Source: Flaccisagitta enflata
Taxonomy: Eukaryota; Chaetognatha; Sagittoidea; Aphragmophora
Direction: 5' to 3'
Assembly: GCA_965153355.1 (NCBI GenBank)
Contig: OZ231127.1
Location: 67,332,001 to 67,396,000, forward strand
DNA length: 64,000 bases
A model generated the notes under the pieces. The model was not told the DNA's origin. It saw only the letters and a program-made list of their open reading frames with translations, and did no database searches. The position numbers and the translations under genes are program-made. Positions 25,740 through 36,689 of this stretch are shown here, one piece after another. The first letter of the stretch is position 1. Each line of letters opens with the position of its first letter.

Positions 25740-26270
25740 ATTGGCCTTCTCAAGCCCTCTCAGACCTATAATTGACCCTCCCAAGCCTCAAATTTGCTAT
25801 CCCAGGTCTCAAATCAGCCATTAAAGGCCTTAAATAAACTTTCTCAGGCCTCAAATTGACCCTCCCAAGCCTTAAACTATCATTCCTAGGCCTCATATTG
25901 ATCCTCCCAGGCCTCTAATTAGCCGTCCTAAGTCAGAAATAGCTCTTTCAGGCCATAAAGTGACCCCCCTGAGCCTCAAATTTTACCTTCTCAGGCTGCA
26001 ACTCAGCCAATCCAAGCCTCAAATAAGCCCTCTCAGGCCTCAAATTGACCCTCCCAAGCCTCACATTGGCCTCCCATGCCTTGAATTGAGCATCCCAGGT
26101 CTCAAAAATGCTATTCCATGCCTCATATAAACCCTTTTCAAGCCTTAAATTAACCCTCCTATCATCCTGTGCCTCCTTGCCCTTCTCTCAAGCCTCAGGC
26201 CAGCACCCTTATGCCTCAAGCCATACTCCTCAGTTCTCAAATCAGTCCCCTAGAACATGGAATCATAGGT
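25740..26270. repeat. Degenerate 20-bp minisatellite
   Basis: Units such as CTCAGGCCTCAAATTGACCC in the loop of foldback B. A short, oppositely oriented set lies at about 25330-25460 (GGCCTGTGAGGGCTGATNTT). Confidence 0.75.
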
Positions 26271-27200
26271 CATCGCCCCCTAGAAGGCCACTGCCCCATT
26301 AATCTGGATAACCTGAGATCATAATCAGAATTAATGGGGCATCAGGTACCGCTAACAATATGACGTGTGAGCGACTTATTGGACATGTGCTCAAGAACTC
26401 TTGGAACCATGGACAGACAAAGCAACCAGAAATGGCTAAATGGCCAAAAAAGGGCATAGTTTTAATTCATGGTTGTCTCGATAAGTTTTTTAAGATTGTA
26501 AAGCCTCTGCAGCTCACATAGTGGTCAAGTAAATGGGGCGCGTGAGGATAGGATGATTGATACGGTTTAGAAGGAATGAATCATTTTTGCAATTTTCATC
26601 ATTTTCTATTTTTTTTGCTGCACCAATAGTAACATAATCAAGTGTACTTTATGCACAGAACTGAAATTCTGGTTTTTCTTGAAAGTTCATCTGTTAATGA
26701 AGCTGTGCTTGCTAGCATAACTGCCATAGGACTGGGGTAATTGAGATTAAGATATAGTGAAAATAGTCAATTTTTGCGTTTTTTTGCGATTTTTGCAATT
26801 TTTGGCTCCACAACAAGCGATCTATTAAAGGGCACCCGTTGCACATTTTTCAAAGAAAGCATGAAACAACAATCATTTTGGTCCTAGAGGATGTCGATGG
26901 TCAGTTTGAGAAACCACTTTTTTACTTTCATGATACTGCATCCTGTCTGGGTACATTCTACTACTCGACTCTTTTCCTAGCTGTGTCAGTTCGTTGGTCG
27001 GTCTGTCCGTCTGTGTCAATATTGTTTCGGCGTAGGCGAGTTTTTCGGACCCTCTACTCCTGCTCCAATGCCCTGATTACCTGTTTACCTACCCCTGGCC
27101 ATCTGCAAGCGGGTTGTTAGTTTCTGGCCTTATCTCTCGACCTAACCGATCTAATTTAGATTCCCCCCCCCCCTTTTCGTTTTATGTATTCCTTTTCTAG

Positions 27201-27711
27201 ACGATGCCAAATGTAAAGAAGGAGCGAAGAACCTGAAAGCCAGGTTCGAACAAATGGCAAAGAGTCAAGAGGAAGACGCGAGAAAGGCGGGGGAGGCGGA
27301 GAAAGAGAGGAGGAGGAAAAGGGAGGAGATGGAAAAGTTAGAGGAAAAGAAAAAGAAAGAGGCCGAGGATGAGGTCAGGAAAAGCAGGGAAATGATGGAA
27401 GAACAGGAAAACAGCAACAGGAAGAGATTTGAGCAAGAGGCAGAACTGGAAAGGCAAAGAAAGGAAGCCGCGGAAGCGGAAGAAATCAGAAAGGAACGGG
27501 AAAAGGAAGACAGGAAAAAGGCCGAGGCTGAAAAGGCGCGAAGGTTGGAAGAGCAAAGGTTATTAGAGGAAGAGAGGAAAAGAGATAGTGAAAGGAGGAA
27601 AGCCGAGTCTGAGGAAAGGGAAAGACGAAAGATAGAAGATGAGCAGAGGCGAAGGAAGGAGGAGGAAGAAGAGAGGTTGGAGGAGGCGCGTCGCGAAGAA
27701 GCTCAGAGAAG
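27201..27711 (+). CDS. CTTN: Cortactin exon, charged helical (coiled-coil) region
   Basis: A 511-nt exon from a CCTTTTCTAG acceptor to an AGAAG-GTAATT donor. It encodes DDAKCKEGAKNLKARFEQMAK, related to the mammalian segment after the last repeat, followed by about 145 residues of almost uninterrupted Glu/Lys/Arg heptads (EEDARKAGEAEKERRRKREE and onward). This is a long single alpha-helix or coiled coil. It is longer than the corresponding helix in vertebrate cortactin. The phases are 1 in and 2 out. Confidence 0.88.
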
Positions 27712-29012
27712 GTAATTAATGGAGCCTAGGTGGAACACGAACAGGGGTAATAAATACAAGGGGGAGGGGTGCAGGAGGGGACTGATTCGACAGTGCAGGT
27801 GTGAATCTGAGTGTCATGACCACTGAGGTCTGTTGCAGCTGCATTCGGTTTTGCCCATTCCTTGGATGAGACGCGTGAAGACGACCATTATTTATTTCCC
27901 CCTTCTACAGCTCTTCGCGCGCGGGAGAGAATGTCTTTGTACCGAGAAGGATAAATTGCGTTGATCTGATTAATTTCATTCATTTGCTGAGATTGGTGGC
28001 GCCTCAAAGTTTCATTTTGATTTTACTCGCTGTCAGCATGTACCTTCTCTCTATTTTGTGTTTGGTTACATCCCGCACTAACGGACTTCTGGGAACCATA
28101 TGAATATATCTTTATTAATGAAATATTTCTAGTCGCGTGCACGCGACTCAACAACCCGCTATGTCAGTTAGTCCGGTCGGTTGGTTTGGCGATCGGTCCA
28201 ATGGCTTATTCAGGAGTTGGTCTGTTGGTTTTCCTTTGCTTTCTTGGCATTTATAAGCGTTTTTTGCATTAATGCCCCTGTCCAAATACTTGGTCAACCT
28301 TGTTTATCATTGCCCCTGCCCATCCGCTTGTGACATGGGTAGCTGTGTATCCGGACTTGTTATTGCTAGTATGAGAACGAGAACTATAAATATTTTTGTC
28401 TGATATGAACATAATTTTTACATTGGCGGGTCTTTTGGAGCGGGGGTAACTATTATCAAAAAGAAGGGAGCCTGCGGATCAGATCTCCATTAGCTTTCTA
28501 GCCATTAAGATTTCCATTTGTTTTCTCAGCCGTCTTTTTTCTCAGGATGGCTATTGACCTGAATGACTCTATAATGATTATCTTGAAAAATGCCGCCTTC
28601 GTTTTTGTGGCTGAGTTGATATTATGAATACCAAAGATTAGATAAAAATTCTTTGATATAATCCAACTATGGACGTACATAAGTGATTAGACACTTCATT
28701 GGCTGATGAAGGTTTAAACTAGGGAGGCAGGGCAAGTCAATGAATGGCGTGACTTGTCTAACTGGAGTTAGTCCGACCAACCATAGGATGGATGAGTGGA
28801 TGGACATGTATAATCTCAGAGATATGCATTTGCTTTTATACACTTTAAACAATTATTTTTGGGTGTAATTTTGTCTGATGAATTAGCCTGCGACTTTCAT
28901 TTGATGGCCTTGTACACTGGTGACTTTTTCTTTCTATTGCCTTCTCTTCCATTATTCTTCACCAGTCTCTAATCTTGGATTTTCTACCTTATTAACTTTC
29001 CTCATTTATCAG
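27712..29012. other. Cortactin intron with one hairpin-headed repeat
   Basis: At 28131-28360 there is a copy of the dispersed family. The hairpin is AGTCGCG-TGCA-CGCGACT with a perfect stem, then CAACAACCCGCTATGTCAGT. The tail is GCCCCTGCCCATCCGCTTGT followed by TGTGTATCCGGAC. The rest shows no coding signal. Confidence 0.6.
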
Positions 29013-29157
29013 GAGGGATGAAGAGGCGGCAGCTGCGGCGGCGGCGGCGGCAGCAGAGGCGGAAATTGAAGCCCGCGAAGCCGAATTGACGAGGCTAAGA
29101 GAGGAATCAGAAAGACGACAAAAGGAAGAAGATGAAAAAAGGCGAAAAGAATCCGAG
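29013..29157 (+). CDS. CTTN: Cortactin exon, continuation of the coiled coil
   Basis: A 145-nt exon after a TTTATCAG acceptor, completing an Arg codon split in phase 2. It encodes RDEEAAAAAAAAAEAEIEAR followed by EAELTRLREESERRQKEEDE and KRRKESE. The alanine run comes from an uninterrupted GCG/GCA tract, probably variable in length. The donor is GAG-GTTGGT, which is weak, so the exact 3' boundary is less certain than the others. Downstream exons with the proline-rich and SH3 parts were not identified. Confidence 0.75.
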
Positions 29158-30649
29158 GTTGGTGATTGTGAAACTGCACCCCTGCCTCTTCCCCCCCCCC
29201 CTTCCTTCACGCCCCATTTTGCCGATATCCACTCGGTTATTTGTTTTTTTTTCTCTGGAAATGTCGTGGGCATGGAGGCTATCTTTCTCATATTTTAGTT
29301 GTCAATTGTTCGAAATCCGTTGGCTGGCACAACTGCGTAATTAGTCGTCTACAGTTGGGCAGGGGCGAAAATGGGAAGTTTTCCAGAACTTAGTTTTGAA
29401 GATGAACTAGTGGCGTTCGCCATATTGTGTTCCACGAAAACTTGATTTGGCGTGAAAAAGAAAGGCAATAATTCATAAAACAAATCTAGTAATAATAACC
29501 GGAAAAATCGGTGTTGTAGATAACACAACTCACAAAATTAAGCGAACTGGGATCAGAAGTTATCCATAATTGCGTCTTTAAAGTCTAAAAAAGGAGTCCA
29601 GGTCAATGATATTATCAAAACATGTTATTCCTATGAGGGTTCCACAAAAAAACTTCAAATCTTGTCAACCAATAGCTGTATATAGCTTCATCAAATGATT
29701 TCATGCAAATTTCAGGTTAAGTTAAGCTTCAAATTTCTTGCTAAAACCACTTTATTTGACAAGGGGTTTCAATACCTATTGCAGCTGTCAATGACTGTAT
29801 TTTGGTACTGTTAACTCATTTTTGTCTGTTTGTGGTACAAGAACCTGAGAATTAATATTTTTGTGCCTTTTTCAAGGTTAATTTTAAGGAGGCTTACGTT
29901 ATCTCATCATTAAAGATATACTTGTCAAAATCAGTCAAAATCTTTTACTGGATTTTTGGCATAAAACATTCTGAGAGCCACGCACTTTCCCAGGTACAAA
30001 ATTTTGGATCGAATTCGTTATAAGGGCTTGTGTGGGGTAGCGAAAGGTGGGAGGGGTGGGGCGTGCCTCCCCCCACCCCCCCCCCCCCCCCCCACCCCTC
30101 CCACCCCTAGGTTGAATTTTCCCACCCCTCACATCATCAATCTACCCCTACCTTCATTTTCCCACCCCACGCTGAAATCTCAGTAAATCACTATTACCCC
30201 TCGATCCACCCCTACCCCTCAATCCACTCCATCTCAATCCACCTCTACCCCTTAACCAACTGATGGACCGACGGACCGACATATAGGGGTGGAGTCGCGT
30301 AGCACGCGACTAAAAACTGTGTAAGCCGAGGTATATGTTTTGAATGACCTGTTAAGTAAGAATTTCTATAGGGAGTTTCTTTTGTTATAAAGTGGTGCAT
30401 CTTGCCAACAAATGTGAAAAATCTGAGCACATCAGGTAAAAAGCTCACAAACTGTCAATTTGTCATACAAACATAAAAATAATCATACAAACATTCAATT
30501 AAGCTATATTCAAGTGCATTTCAAAGGACTGAGCAAAACTAAGCTTTAAAAGCGGTTGCAGCTTTGTCCGCGCTGGCTTGTAGTACAATCTTTATGTTCA
30601 GATAGTAAACTAGATAGTGGAGGAAAAAATCTGGCTACTATTTAGATAG
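29158..30649. other. Sequence after the last recognised cortactin exon
   Basis: No SH3-type or other exon was recognised. It contains a C-rich block at 30065-30245 (long C runs and CACCCCTCCCACCCCT units). A reverse hairpin-headed repeat ends at 30293-30311 (AGTCGCG-TAGCA-CGCGACT, followed by AAAAAC). Confidence 0.5.
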
Positions 30650-31315
30650 TGTGGCTGAGTCAAAGTTGCTGCCTAACTCCAATAGGCAGCCAAAAGTAGA
30701 AACATGGGTCTATTTAACTTTGCCACAGTTACAGTCATGGAAATAAGCTTTTAGCCTTAAGGCTGCACATGTACCCTTTGGGTACTTATAAAGGCACTTG
30801 GCCATACACAAATAAAGAGTCAATGTAAGGCTTTAAGCCTTTATTAAAACCATAAACATGATCAACGATAATTAGCCTTCAGGCTAGAAAAACAAGAACC
30901 AGAATGAACGATTCGAATCCCAAAGGTCAACTGTCCCCAATCCGGCAAGCTGCCATGACAGTCGGCCATGACAGTCATGTAACCTGCTACAGTGTTGCTC
31001 TTTTAATTAAAAACGAGAAATTAATAAAAGAGTATCCGTGCTGCCATCTACAGTAAGCTAAACGCATTCAAATAGATGAGCATCTTGGCAGCTGACAGCT
31101 GAGGAGATAAAAGAGTCCCAAATAGGGCAGGGGCAGTTTGAAGGTGAAGGGCAGGAGCTAGCCCAAATCTGAGGGCAGATTTGAGGTCACCTTGGCTGAG
31201 CATTATGGTAACCTTGGGTTGACATATCGCACCATGGCGCCAATGAAACCGAGAGTTAAAGACTAAACTCAGAAACAATAATATGTAAATGAGGGAAACT
31301 CAAGTCTGAGCCACA
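30650..31315 (-). repeat. 3' LTR of the gypsy element
   Basis: On the minus strand the region starts TGTGGCTCAG and ends CTCAGCCACA, an inverted end pair that follows the TG...CA rule. It is directly preceded by a purine-rich AGGGGGCG tract (31316-31323) acting as polypurine tract, about 240 bp after the pol stop codon. It is 666 bp and contains an AATAAA polyadenylation signal (about 30836-30841). The matching 5' LTR is absent. Confidence 0.72.
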
Positions 31316-31558
31316 CGCCCCCTAGACTGTATACGGTCATGAAATTATTACGGGAGCAGTCTACATAAGACGTGAGTGAACACATAGGAGTGATGAGTAA
31401 TGGATATAAAGATACTATACACGCGGTCGATAAAACTAAATGAGATAATCCACACTAACGAAAGTGAATGTATGATTAGAGAAAGGAGACCGACGGAGGA
31501 AGAGTAAAGAGAGTACACATACTACAGTATGAAATGAGCAATAATAAGGCGAGAGACA

Positions 31559-34500
31559 CTAGTTTAGCTCACTTAGGATCTGCCTCAGGGCTGAAATGTC
31601 CGGCCTACGACGCCGGTTCGAAAAATGTCCTTTCTTTGGATTGGACGAAGAATGAACTTTCTTTCGGTTGGCGCCCCCTTGAGGATTTCCACCCTGAGCT
31701 GCGGCTGTTGCCCCACCTCTGACACTTGGGACACGATGGTGTGGGCCAGGGCTAGCTGGGGTGAGAGGCTGATCTACGTCTCTCGGGTCCCGACTGAGAG
31801 GATCGGGAAGGTGTGGGAAGGCGTCAGCTAAAGTCTGTTCACCCACAAGATCCGGGCATGAGGCCAAGTTGGGGTCATCTGGGACCTGGACTCGGCCTGT
31901 TGGGTCGACGGCCACTGGTGGGTTGGCACGTTGTCGCCGTGACCTCCGCAGAGGAGGAGGAGGAGGTGAGTCTGGAAGAGGATCGCCGGGAACATCTCGA
32001 CTGGAACACGGAAGCTGCGATGGGACAGAGCTTTGATTGGGCTCATTTGATGTCGCCGCCGGGGATTGCTGCGCCTGATGCTGCGACTGTAGCGACTGCT
32101 GTGACTGCTGCGGCGGCTGCTGCTGCGTCATGCTGCGCGTCTGACGGGTCGTTGGAGCAGGTTGGCGTGTCCTCACGCCACGGCGACGGCCAGGAGGAGG
32201 AGGAGAAGGAGGAGTCTCATTCAAATCCTCCTCATCACGTTCCTCTTCTCTAGCAATAAATGCTGGTTTCAGTCTTGAGATGGCGACTACGTCAGAATTT
32301 CTTCCTGGAAACTGAAGACGGTAGCCAGTTTCTGTTCTTGAAAGGACCTTAAATGGCCCCGCGTATGGGGCAGTGAGAGATTGTTGGGCGCCTTTTCTAA
32401 CAAGCACATGAGTGGCTGTTGACAGCTCGTCGGGTATGTGCACCTGTGGGTTGCGATGAGCTGAGGTTGGACGAGGCTGGAGGCGTTCTACCTCGACGCG
32501 TAGGTTACTGAGTGTCGAGCGTTGTGCGCGTAATAATTCCTCTTCAGTTAGCTGGGGAGGACCGACGAGTTGACCTGGTACGGTGAGACCTTCGCCGAAG
32601 ACTAGCTCGGATGGGGAAGCCCCGAGATCTGGCTTAACAGTTGTTCTGAGAGCGAGAAGAGTTAACGGGAGCTTCCAAAACCACTCGTGCCTTTCGCCAC
32701 GGCCGAGAGCTATGAGGCTCTCTTTGAGACGCCGATGCAGCCGCTCTACCATACCATTAGCTTCAGGATGGTAGGCGGTTGTCATAATATGTTTAACGCC
32801 CCAGTTGGTTAAGAGTTGAGTGAAGATGGGTGAAGAAAATTGACTGCCTCTATCACTAGTAACTACCTCAGGGACGCCGTAGTTGGCTATCCAGCCATGG
32901 GTAAAGGAGTCGACGACCGTTTCCGCCGTGATGTCCGCGATAGGAATTGCTACAGGCCATCGACTAAATCTGTCAACTATTGTCAGTAGGTGGTTAAACC
33001 CATTCGAGTAGGGCATCGAGACTAAGTCAATGTGGAGATGTTGAAATCTCTTTGGAGGAACCACAAACTCTGAGATGTGAGGAACGACATGCCGCTGGAC
33101 TTTAGCCTGCTGGCATGGAAGGCATTCTCTAGCCCACTTGCAGACATCTTGCCTGATGTTAGGCCAAACAAATTTGTCTGAAATCGTCTTTCTGGTGCTT
33201 TCCACACCTGGATGGCCAAGGCCATGGATGGTGTTAAAGATACGTCGGCGGTACGACAGAGGCACGAAGGGTCGAGCCGGGCCATTTGAGACGTCGACGT
33301 AGAGAAAGGTGGAACCGATTCTAATTTTCCGGAAGCTTAAACCTGTTCTAGCCTCTTGACGCAATTGCCTGAATTCAGGATCTAGCGCCTGTTGGCGCGC
33401 CATGTCTTCCAGATCGATGGAGAAATGGTCTACTGCATTGACAACCTGTTGCAGTTCCTCGAGCTTGTCGTCAGGGACCGGCTTGTCGATTGGATCAGGA
33501 GGCGGAGTGGGTGGAGGTGGGCTTTGAGAATCAGCTTGTCTGGGAGTGAAGAAGCGGCTAAGCTCTTTGCTTTGCAATGCTGCCGAGAGGATGCCCTTGT
33601 CGAGCTTCTGCAACTTATCTTCATGCGCTGTCTTGAAGGCTTTGTTCGGGATGAGGATTGACGAGACAGTTGTAGCGAAGCTTACTGCTTTTTTGGCTGG
33701 TTGACGCGCCGGTTGAGAGTTTGACATTGGTGGAGGTTGTGGAGCTGGCGTTGCGTAAGACCTGAGCTTGTTGAACCTCCTCTCCATCTCTTCGAAAATT
33801 TCCGTGTCAACTTCCGGCTGCGGCTGCTCGATGTGGTCGTCGAGAAGATCGTCATCGTCTGGATTGTAATCCTCAACTTCCGGCTCTTCCTCATCTTCGT
33901 AATCAACACCAATGTGATAGATGCCCAGCGTTCCTGCCTCACGCATGGTTCGCATGTCCTGCCTGAAAACATGCTCGGGCATGTTGGAGTAGCGGCTGTC
34001 GACGTTGGAGACAGTAGGCGGTTCAATTTTGCCGTTGGGACGAGAGAGGGCATCGGCCACTACGTTGGACTTTCCCTCTAAGTACCTTATGTCAGTGCTA
34101 TACTCACTAATCTCTGACAGTTGATTAGCCTGACGAGAAGTTTGTGCCTCCGTCTTCTTGGACATGGACGGCACAAGACTCTGGTGGTCCGTGTATATGG
34201 TGAAGGCTCTGCCTTCCACCATATGTTTGAAATGCCTTACAGCCTTGTGGACAGCGTGAAGTTCGCGGTCATAGGGCGACCACTTCTGTTGACTGTCGCT
34301 AAGCTTCTTCGAAAAGAAGGCTAGCGGCTCCCATCCGTTGGGGCCTCTCTGCTCGACAACTGCTCCAATTGCGACGTCGGAAGCGTCGGTGGTGAGGGAG
34401 AGTGGAAGGCTTGGGTCCGGATGATGGAGCATTGTAGCGCTTGCGAGGGCTTCCTTGATGGAATCAAACGAGGCCTGCATCTCAGGTGTCCAGTTGAGGC

Positions 34501-35974
34501 GCTTTGGCTTCGATCCTAAAGCCTCGAACAGATGGTAGAGATGCTGAGCAGCTGCTTTGATAAACCGACGATAATAGTTTATCATTCCCAAAAAGCGTTG
34601 CAGCTCCTTGATGGTCGTCGGCGGCTTGACCTTTCTAATAGCCTCTACCTTGCAGGGCAATGGTTTAATTCCATGCTGATCACAGAGATGACCTAAGAAC
34701 TCGATTGACGCCTCGCCGAGGATGCATTTTTTCCGATTAACGACGAGGCCATTGGCTTCCAGAACGCTGAAGACACGCTTCAGATCCTCCAAGTGTTCTT
34801 CCGGCGTGGATGAGGCGATTAAAATATCGTCTAAATAGACGAAAATGTGCGGAATGTCGCCTAGAATCTTGTCCATGAGCCGCTGGAAGTCCTGCCCAGC
34901 ATTTTTCAGCCCGAAAGGGCAGCGAGGAAAAAGAAAAAGACCAAAGGGCGTAATAACCGCGGTCTTCTTGATATCATCAGGGTTGACAGGTATCTGATGA
35001 TACCCTTTCAATAAGTCAACCTTACTGAAGATGGTCTTGTTACGTAAGTCCGCGTTGAAGTCCTGGAGGTTTCGGACGGGATAGCGATCATCTGTGGTCA
35101 TATTGTTAAGTCTCCGGTAGTCTCCACAGACTCTCCAGCCACCGCAAGGACGTTGCTGTTCGCAAGTGCAGGGGTTGTTGCACGGTTTCGTCGTTACTAG
35201 GAGGGGCGACGACCAGTCGCTTTTGCCCCTTTCACACACCCCCAGCTCAACCAACTTGTCCAGTTCAGCTTTCGCGACGGCCAGCTTCTCTGGGTCCAAC
35301 TTCCGAGCTCTTGATTGGACCGGTGGGCCATCCGTTGGAATGTGGTGGAACACTCCGTGGTCCACTTCTTTGACCCTGAATGTGGGGTTAGAGAGGTCCG
35401 GGAAATCCTTGTCAAGGAGTTGATAGTAAGGACTGGAAGCTTGACTGACGTGGTTTACCCTGATTGGCTTTGCCTTTGTCTCAAAATCAACTTTGATGGA
35501 CGACATGTCTCTGAGGTCAACCAACGTGCCATCTCTATGGTTAGGGGCCAGGTAGAACTTGGCCAAAAAATCTGCACCCAGGATTGGCTGTTTGACGTCG
35601 GCGATTGTAATCGGGAAGGAGACCTTTCTGTCGGCCAGGTGGATAGGCATTTGCCTAACTCCATAACAGTGAATTCGAGAACCATTAGCCGCCTGTAATT
35701 GCATATTTGTCGGACCGCTGAGACGTTGGGCGAGGGTGGGGGGCATAATTGAAAGCACGGCGCCCCCGTCAATGAGCCACTTCTGCTTTGTAGTTACATC
35801 ATGGATGTAAAGCAAATCATTCTTGGAGTTTGTGAATGAAGAAGAGGGGGTCGCCGAATTCACAGTCGTCGGCCCCCTTGGCCGTTTCCCGACTGTTGAG
35901 AAGAAGTGAAGGCTTTGAAACGTGGGCACTCGGTCACACACTTCAAACTCTTTTCGCCAAATTTGCGGTGCCAT
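31559..35974 (-). CDS. pol: Ty3/gypsy Pol polyprotein (protease, RT, RNase H, integrase)
   Basis: A 1471-residue open frame with the gypsy order. A retropepsin-like protease starts near residue 60 with LIDGGA at 68-72. The usual motif is D-S/T-G-A, so the second active-site residue is changed to Gly. Reverse transcriptase follows at about 230-430 with YLDD near 378. RNase H is at about 520-640 (TDASDVAIGA, YTDHQSL). An acidic linker comes next. The integrase has an HHCC zinc finger near 910-955 and D,D,E at about 982, 1035 and 1072, then a GPF-type C-terminal module. A proline/glutamine-rich tail of about 250 residues completes it. The frame is -1 relative to gag. No env ORF follows. The intact length implies a recent insertion, although the 5' end is lost. 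Confidence 0.93.
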   Translation of the reverse strand: MAPQIWRKEFEVCDRVPTFQSLHFFSTVGKRPRGPTTVNSATPSSSFTNSKNDLLYIHDVTTKQKWLIDGGAVLSIMPPTLAQRLSGPTNMQLQAANGSRIHCYGVRQMPIHLADRKVSFPITIADVKQPILGADFLAKFYLAPNHRDGTLVDLRDMSSIKVDFETKAKPIRVNHVSQASSPYYQLLDKDFPDLSNPTFRVKEVDHGVFHHIPTDGPPVQSRARKLDPEKLAVAKAELDKLVELGVCERGKSDWSSPLLVTTKPCNNPCTCEQQRPCGGWRVCGDYRRLNNMTTDDRYPVRNLQDFNADLRNKTIFSKVDLLKGYHQIPVNPDDIKKTAVITPFGLFLFPRCPFGLKNAGQDFQRLMDKILGDIPHIFVYLDDILIASSTPEEHLEDLKRVFSVLEANGLVVNRKKCILGEASIEFLGHLCDQHGIKPLPCKVEAIRKVKPPTTIKELQRFLGMINYYRRFIKAAAQHLYHLFEALGSKPKRLNWTPEMQASFDSIKEALASATMLHHPDPSLPLSLTTDASDVAIGAVVEQRGPNGWEPLAFFSKKLSDSQQKWSPYDRELHAVHKAVRHFKHMVEGRAFTIYTDHQSLVPSMSKKTEAQTSRQANQLSEISEYSTDIRYLEGKSNVVADALSRPNGKIEPPTVSNVDSRYSNMPEHVFRQDMRTMREAGTLGIYHIGVDYEDEEEPEVEDYNPDDDDLLDDHIEQPQPEVDTEIFEEMERRFNKLRSYATPAPQPPPMSNSQPARQPAKKAVSFATTVSSILIPNKAFKTAHEDKLQKLDKGILSAALQSKELSRFFTPRQADSQSPPPPTPPPDPIDKPVPDDKLEELQQVVNAVDHFSIDLEDMARQQALDPEFRQLRQEARTGLSFRKIRIGSTFLYVDVSNGPARPFVPLSYRRRIFNTIHGLGHPGVESTRKTISDKFVWPNIRQDVCKWARECLPCQQAKVQRHVVPHISEFVVPPKRFQHLHIDLVSMPYSNGFNHLLTIVDRFSRWPVAIPIADITAETVVDSFTHGWIANYGVPEVVTSDRGSQFSSPIFTQLLTNWGVKHIMTTAYHPEANGMVERLHRRLKESLIALGRGERHEWFWKLPLTLLALRTTVKPDLGASPSELVFGEGLTVPGQLVGPPQLTEEELLRAQRSTLSNLRVEVERLQPRPTSAHRNPQVHIPDELSTATHVLVRKGAQQSLTAPYAGPFKVLSRTETGYRLQFPGRNSDVVAISRLKPAFIAREEERDEEDLNETPPSPPPPGRRRGVRTRQPAPTTRQTRSMTQQQPPQQSQQSLQSQHQAQQSPAATSNEPNQSSVPSQLPCSSRDVPGDPLPDSPPPPPLRRSRRQRANPPVAVDPTGRVQVPDDPNLASCPDLVGEQTLADAFPHLPDPLSRDPRDVDQPLTPASPGPHHRVPSVRGGATAAAQGGNPQGGANRKKVHSSSNPKKGHFSNRRRRPDISALRQILSELN

Positions 35975-36490
35975 CTGCAGAGGCCAGCTTGCTTTGCTGG
36001 CTGAGAACCACTGGGGGCAGATGCATTCGACGAAGAAGTTGAGGCGCGGTTGAAGTTGTTTTTGCTTTGGCTGCGCTGATTACGATTATTGCTGCGACCC
36101 CTGTCATTTCCCCTGCCATTTCCCCTGAAACCACTTCTAACATGGTTAATGTCGTTGTCGTCGTCGTCGCTGTAGGTGGCGGTAAAGGAGGAGGTGGGTG
36201 TGGAAGAATGAGACGGAGGAAGAGTTGAGGATGGAGCGGGGGCCGTTGCAACATAATTGACTGGCGTTGACTGCTTTTCAGTAGGCCTGCCTTGACGGTC
36301 GAAGAAATCGTCAGCTAGTTTGGCTACTTCCTCAGACGACATTTGTTCAACTTCCTTCCCCATTATTTCGCGTATGCGAGGGGGTATGGTTTTGAGAAGG
36401 TGTTCTTTCAAGACATGATCTATCTCCACATCTTTGACGTCTTCTTTCAATTGCAATAAGACACGACGGAGCAAGATCGCGAGAAATTTG
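35860..36490 (-). pseudogene. gag: Ty3/gypsy Gag, C-terminal part (5'-truncated)
   Basis: A minus-strand frame with the end of a Gag protein: QLKEDVKDVEIDHVLKEHLL and KTIPPRIREIM, a basic/Asn-rich segment, and a finger C-x2-H-x9-C-x4-C spelled CRWHRKFGEKSLKCVTEC. This CHCC type, not CCHC, is known from CsRn1-clade gypsy elements. The frame is open to 36561, but Gag-like sequence ends near 36490, where AT-rich sequence begins. The capsid N-terminus, primer-binding site and 5' LTR are missing. Gag stops at 35860, overlapping pol by 115 nt. Confidence 0.8.
35884..35890 (-). promoter_or_regulatory. Probable -1 ribosomal frameshift site GGGAAAC
   Basis: On the minus strand the heptamer G-GGA-AAC is in the gag zero frame, as the X-XXY-YYZ rule requires. 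It lies 24 nt before the gag stop, inside the gag-pol overlap, and pol is in the -1 frame. No downstream pseudoknot was worked out. Confidence 0.65.
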
Positions 36491-36689
36491 GCTTTCAATA
36501 AGGTCAAAAAATTTACATCTAATTTAATGATTTTTGAAAACAGTTTTTGTAAGTATGTCACTTACTGATTACAAAACAAAAAAAATTATGCAAAATCTAT
36601 TATAATAAGCTAAACATTGATAATTTTATATCTTTTATGCAAATTATCAACTTTTTTCATTTTGAACACTATTTTTAGTACTTACAGTG

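Larger units (their letters stand above)
23880..26925. mobile_element. Foldback element family B (3 kb) with nested inverted repeats
   Basis: Outer arms of about 450-550 bp are inverted copies: ATCAAAAGTGGT, CATCGACATCCTCTTGG, AACGGGTGCCCT, CTACCCCAGTCCTA and TACACTTGATTAC at the left match their complements at 26490-26920. Inside them is a second pair, GTCAGCGGTACC at 24346 and GGTACCGCTAAC ending near 26355. Inside that are smaller inverted blocks, GGGGCAGCGGCCCCAGAGGG at 24397 and its complement at 25030. The loop is filled by 20-bp minisatellites. It lies in the intron before the coiled-coil exon. Confidence 0.85.
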
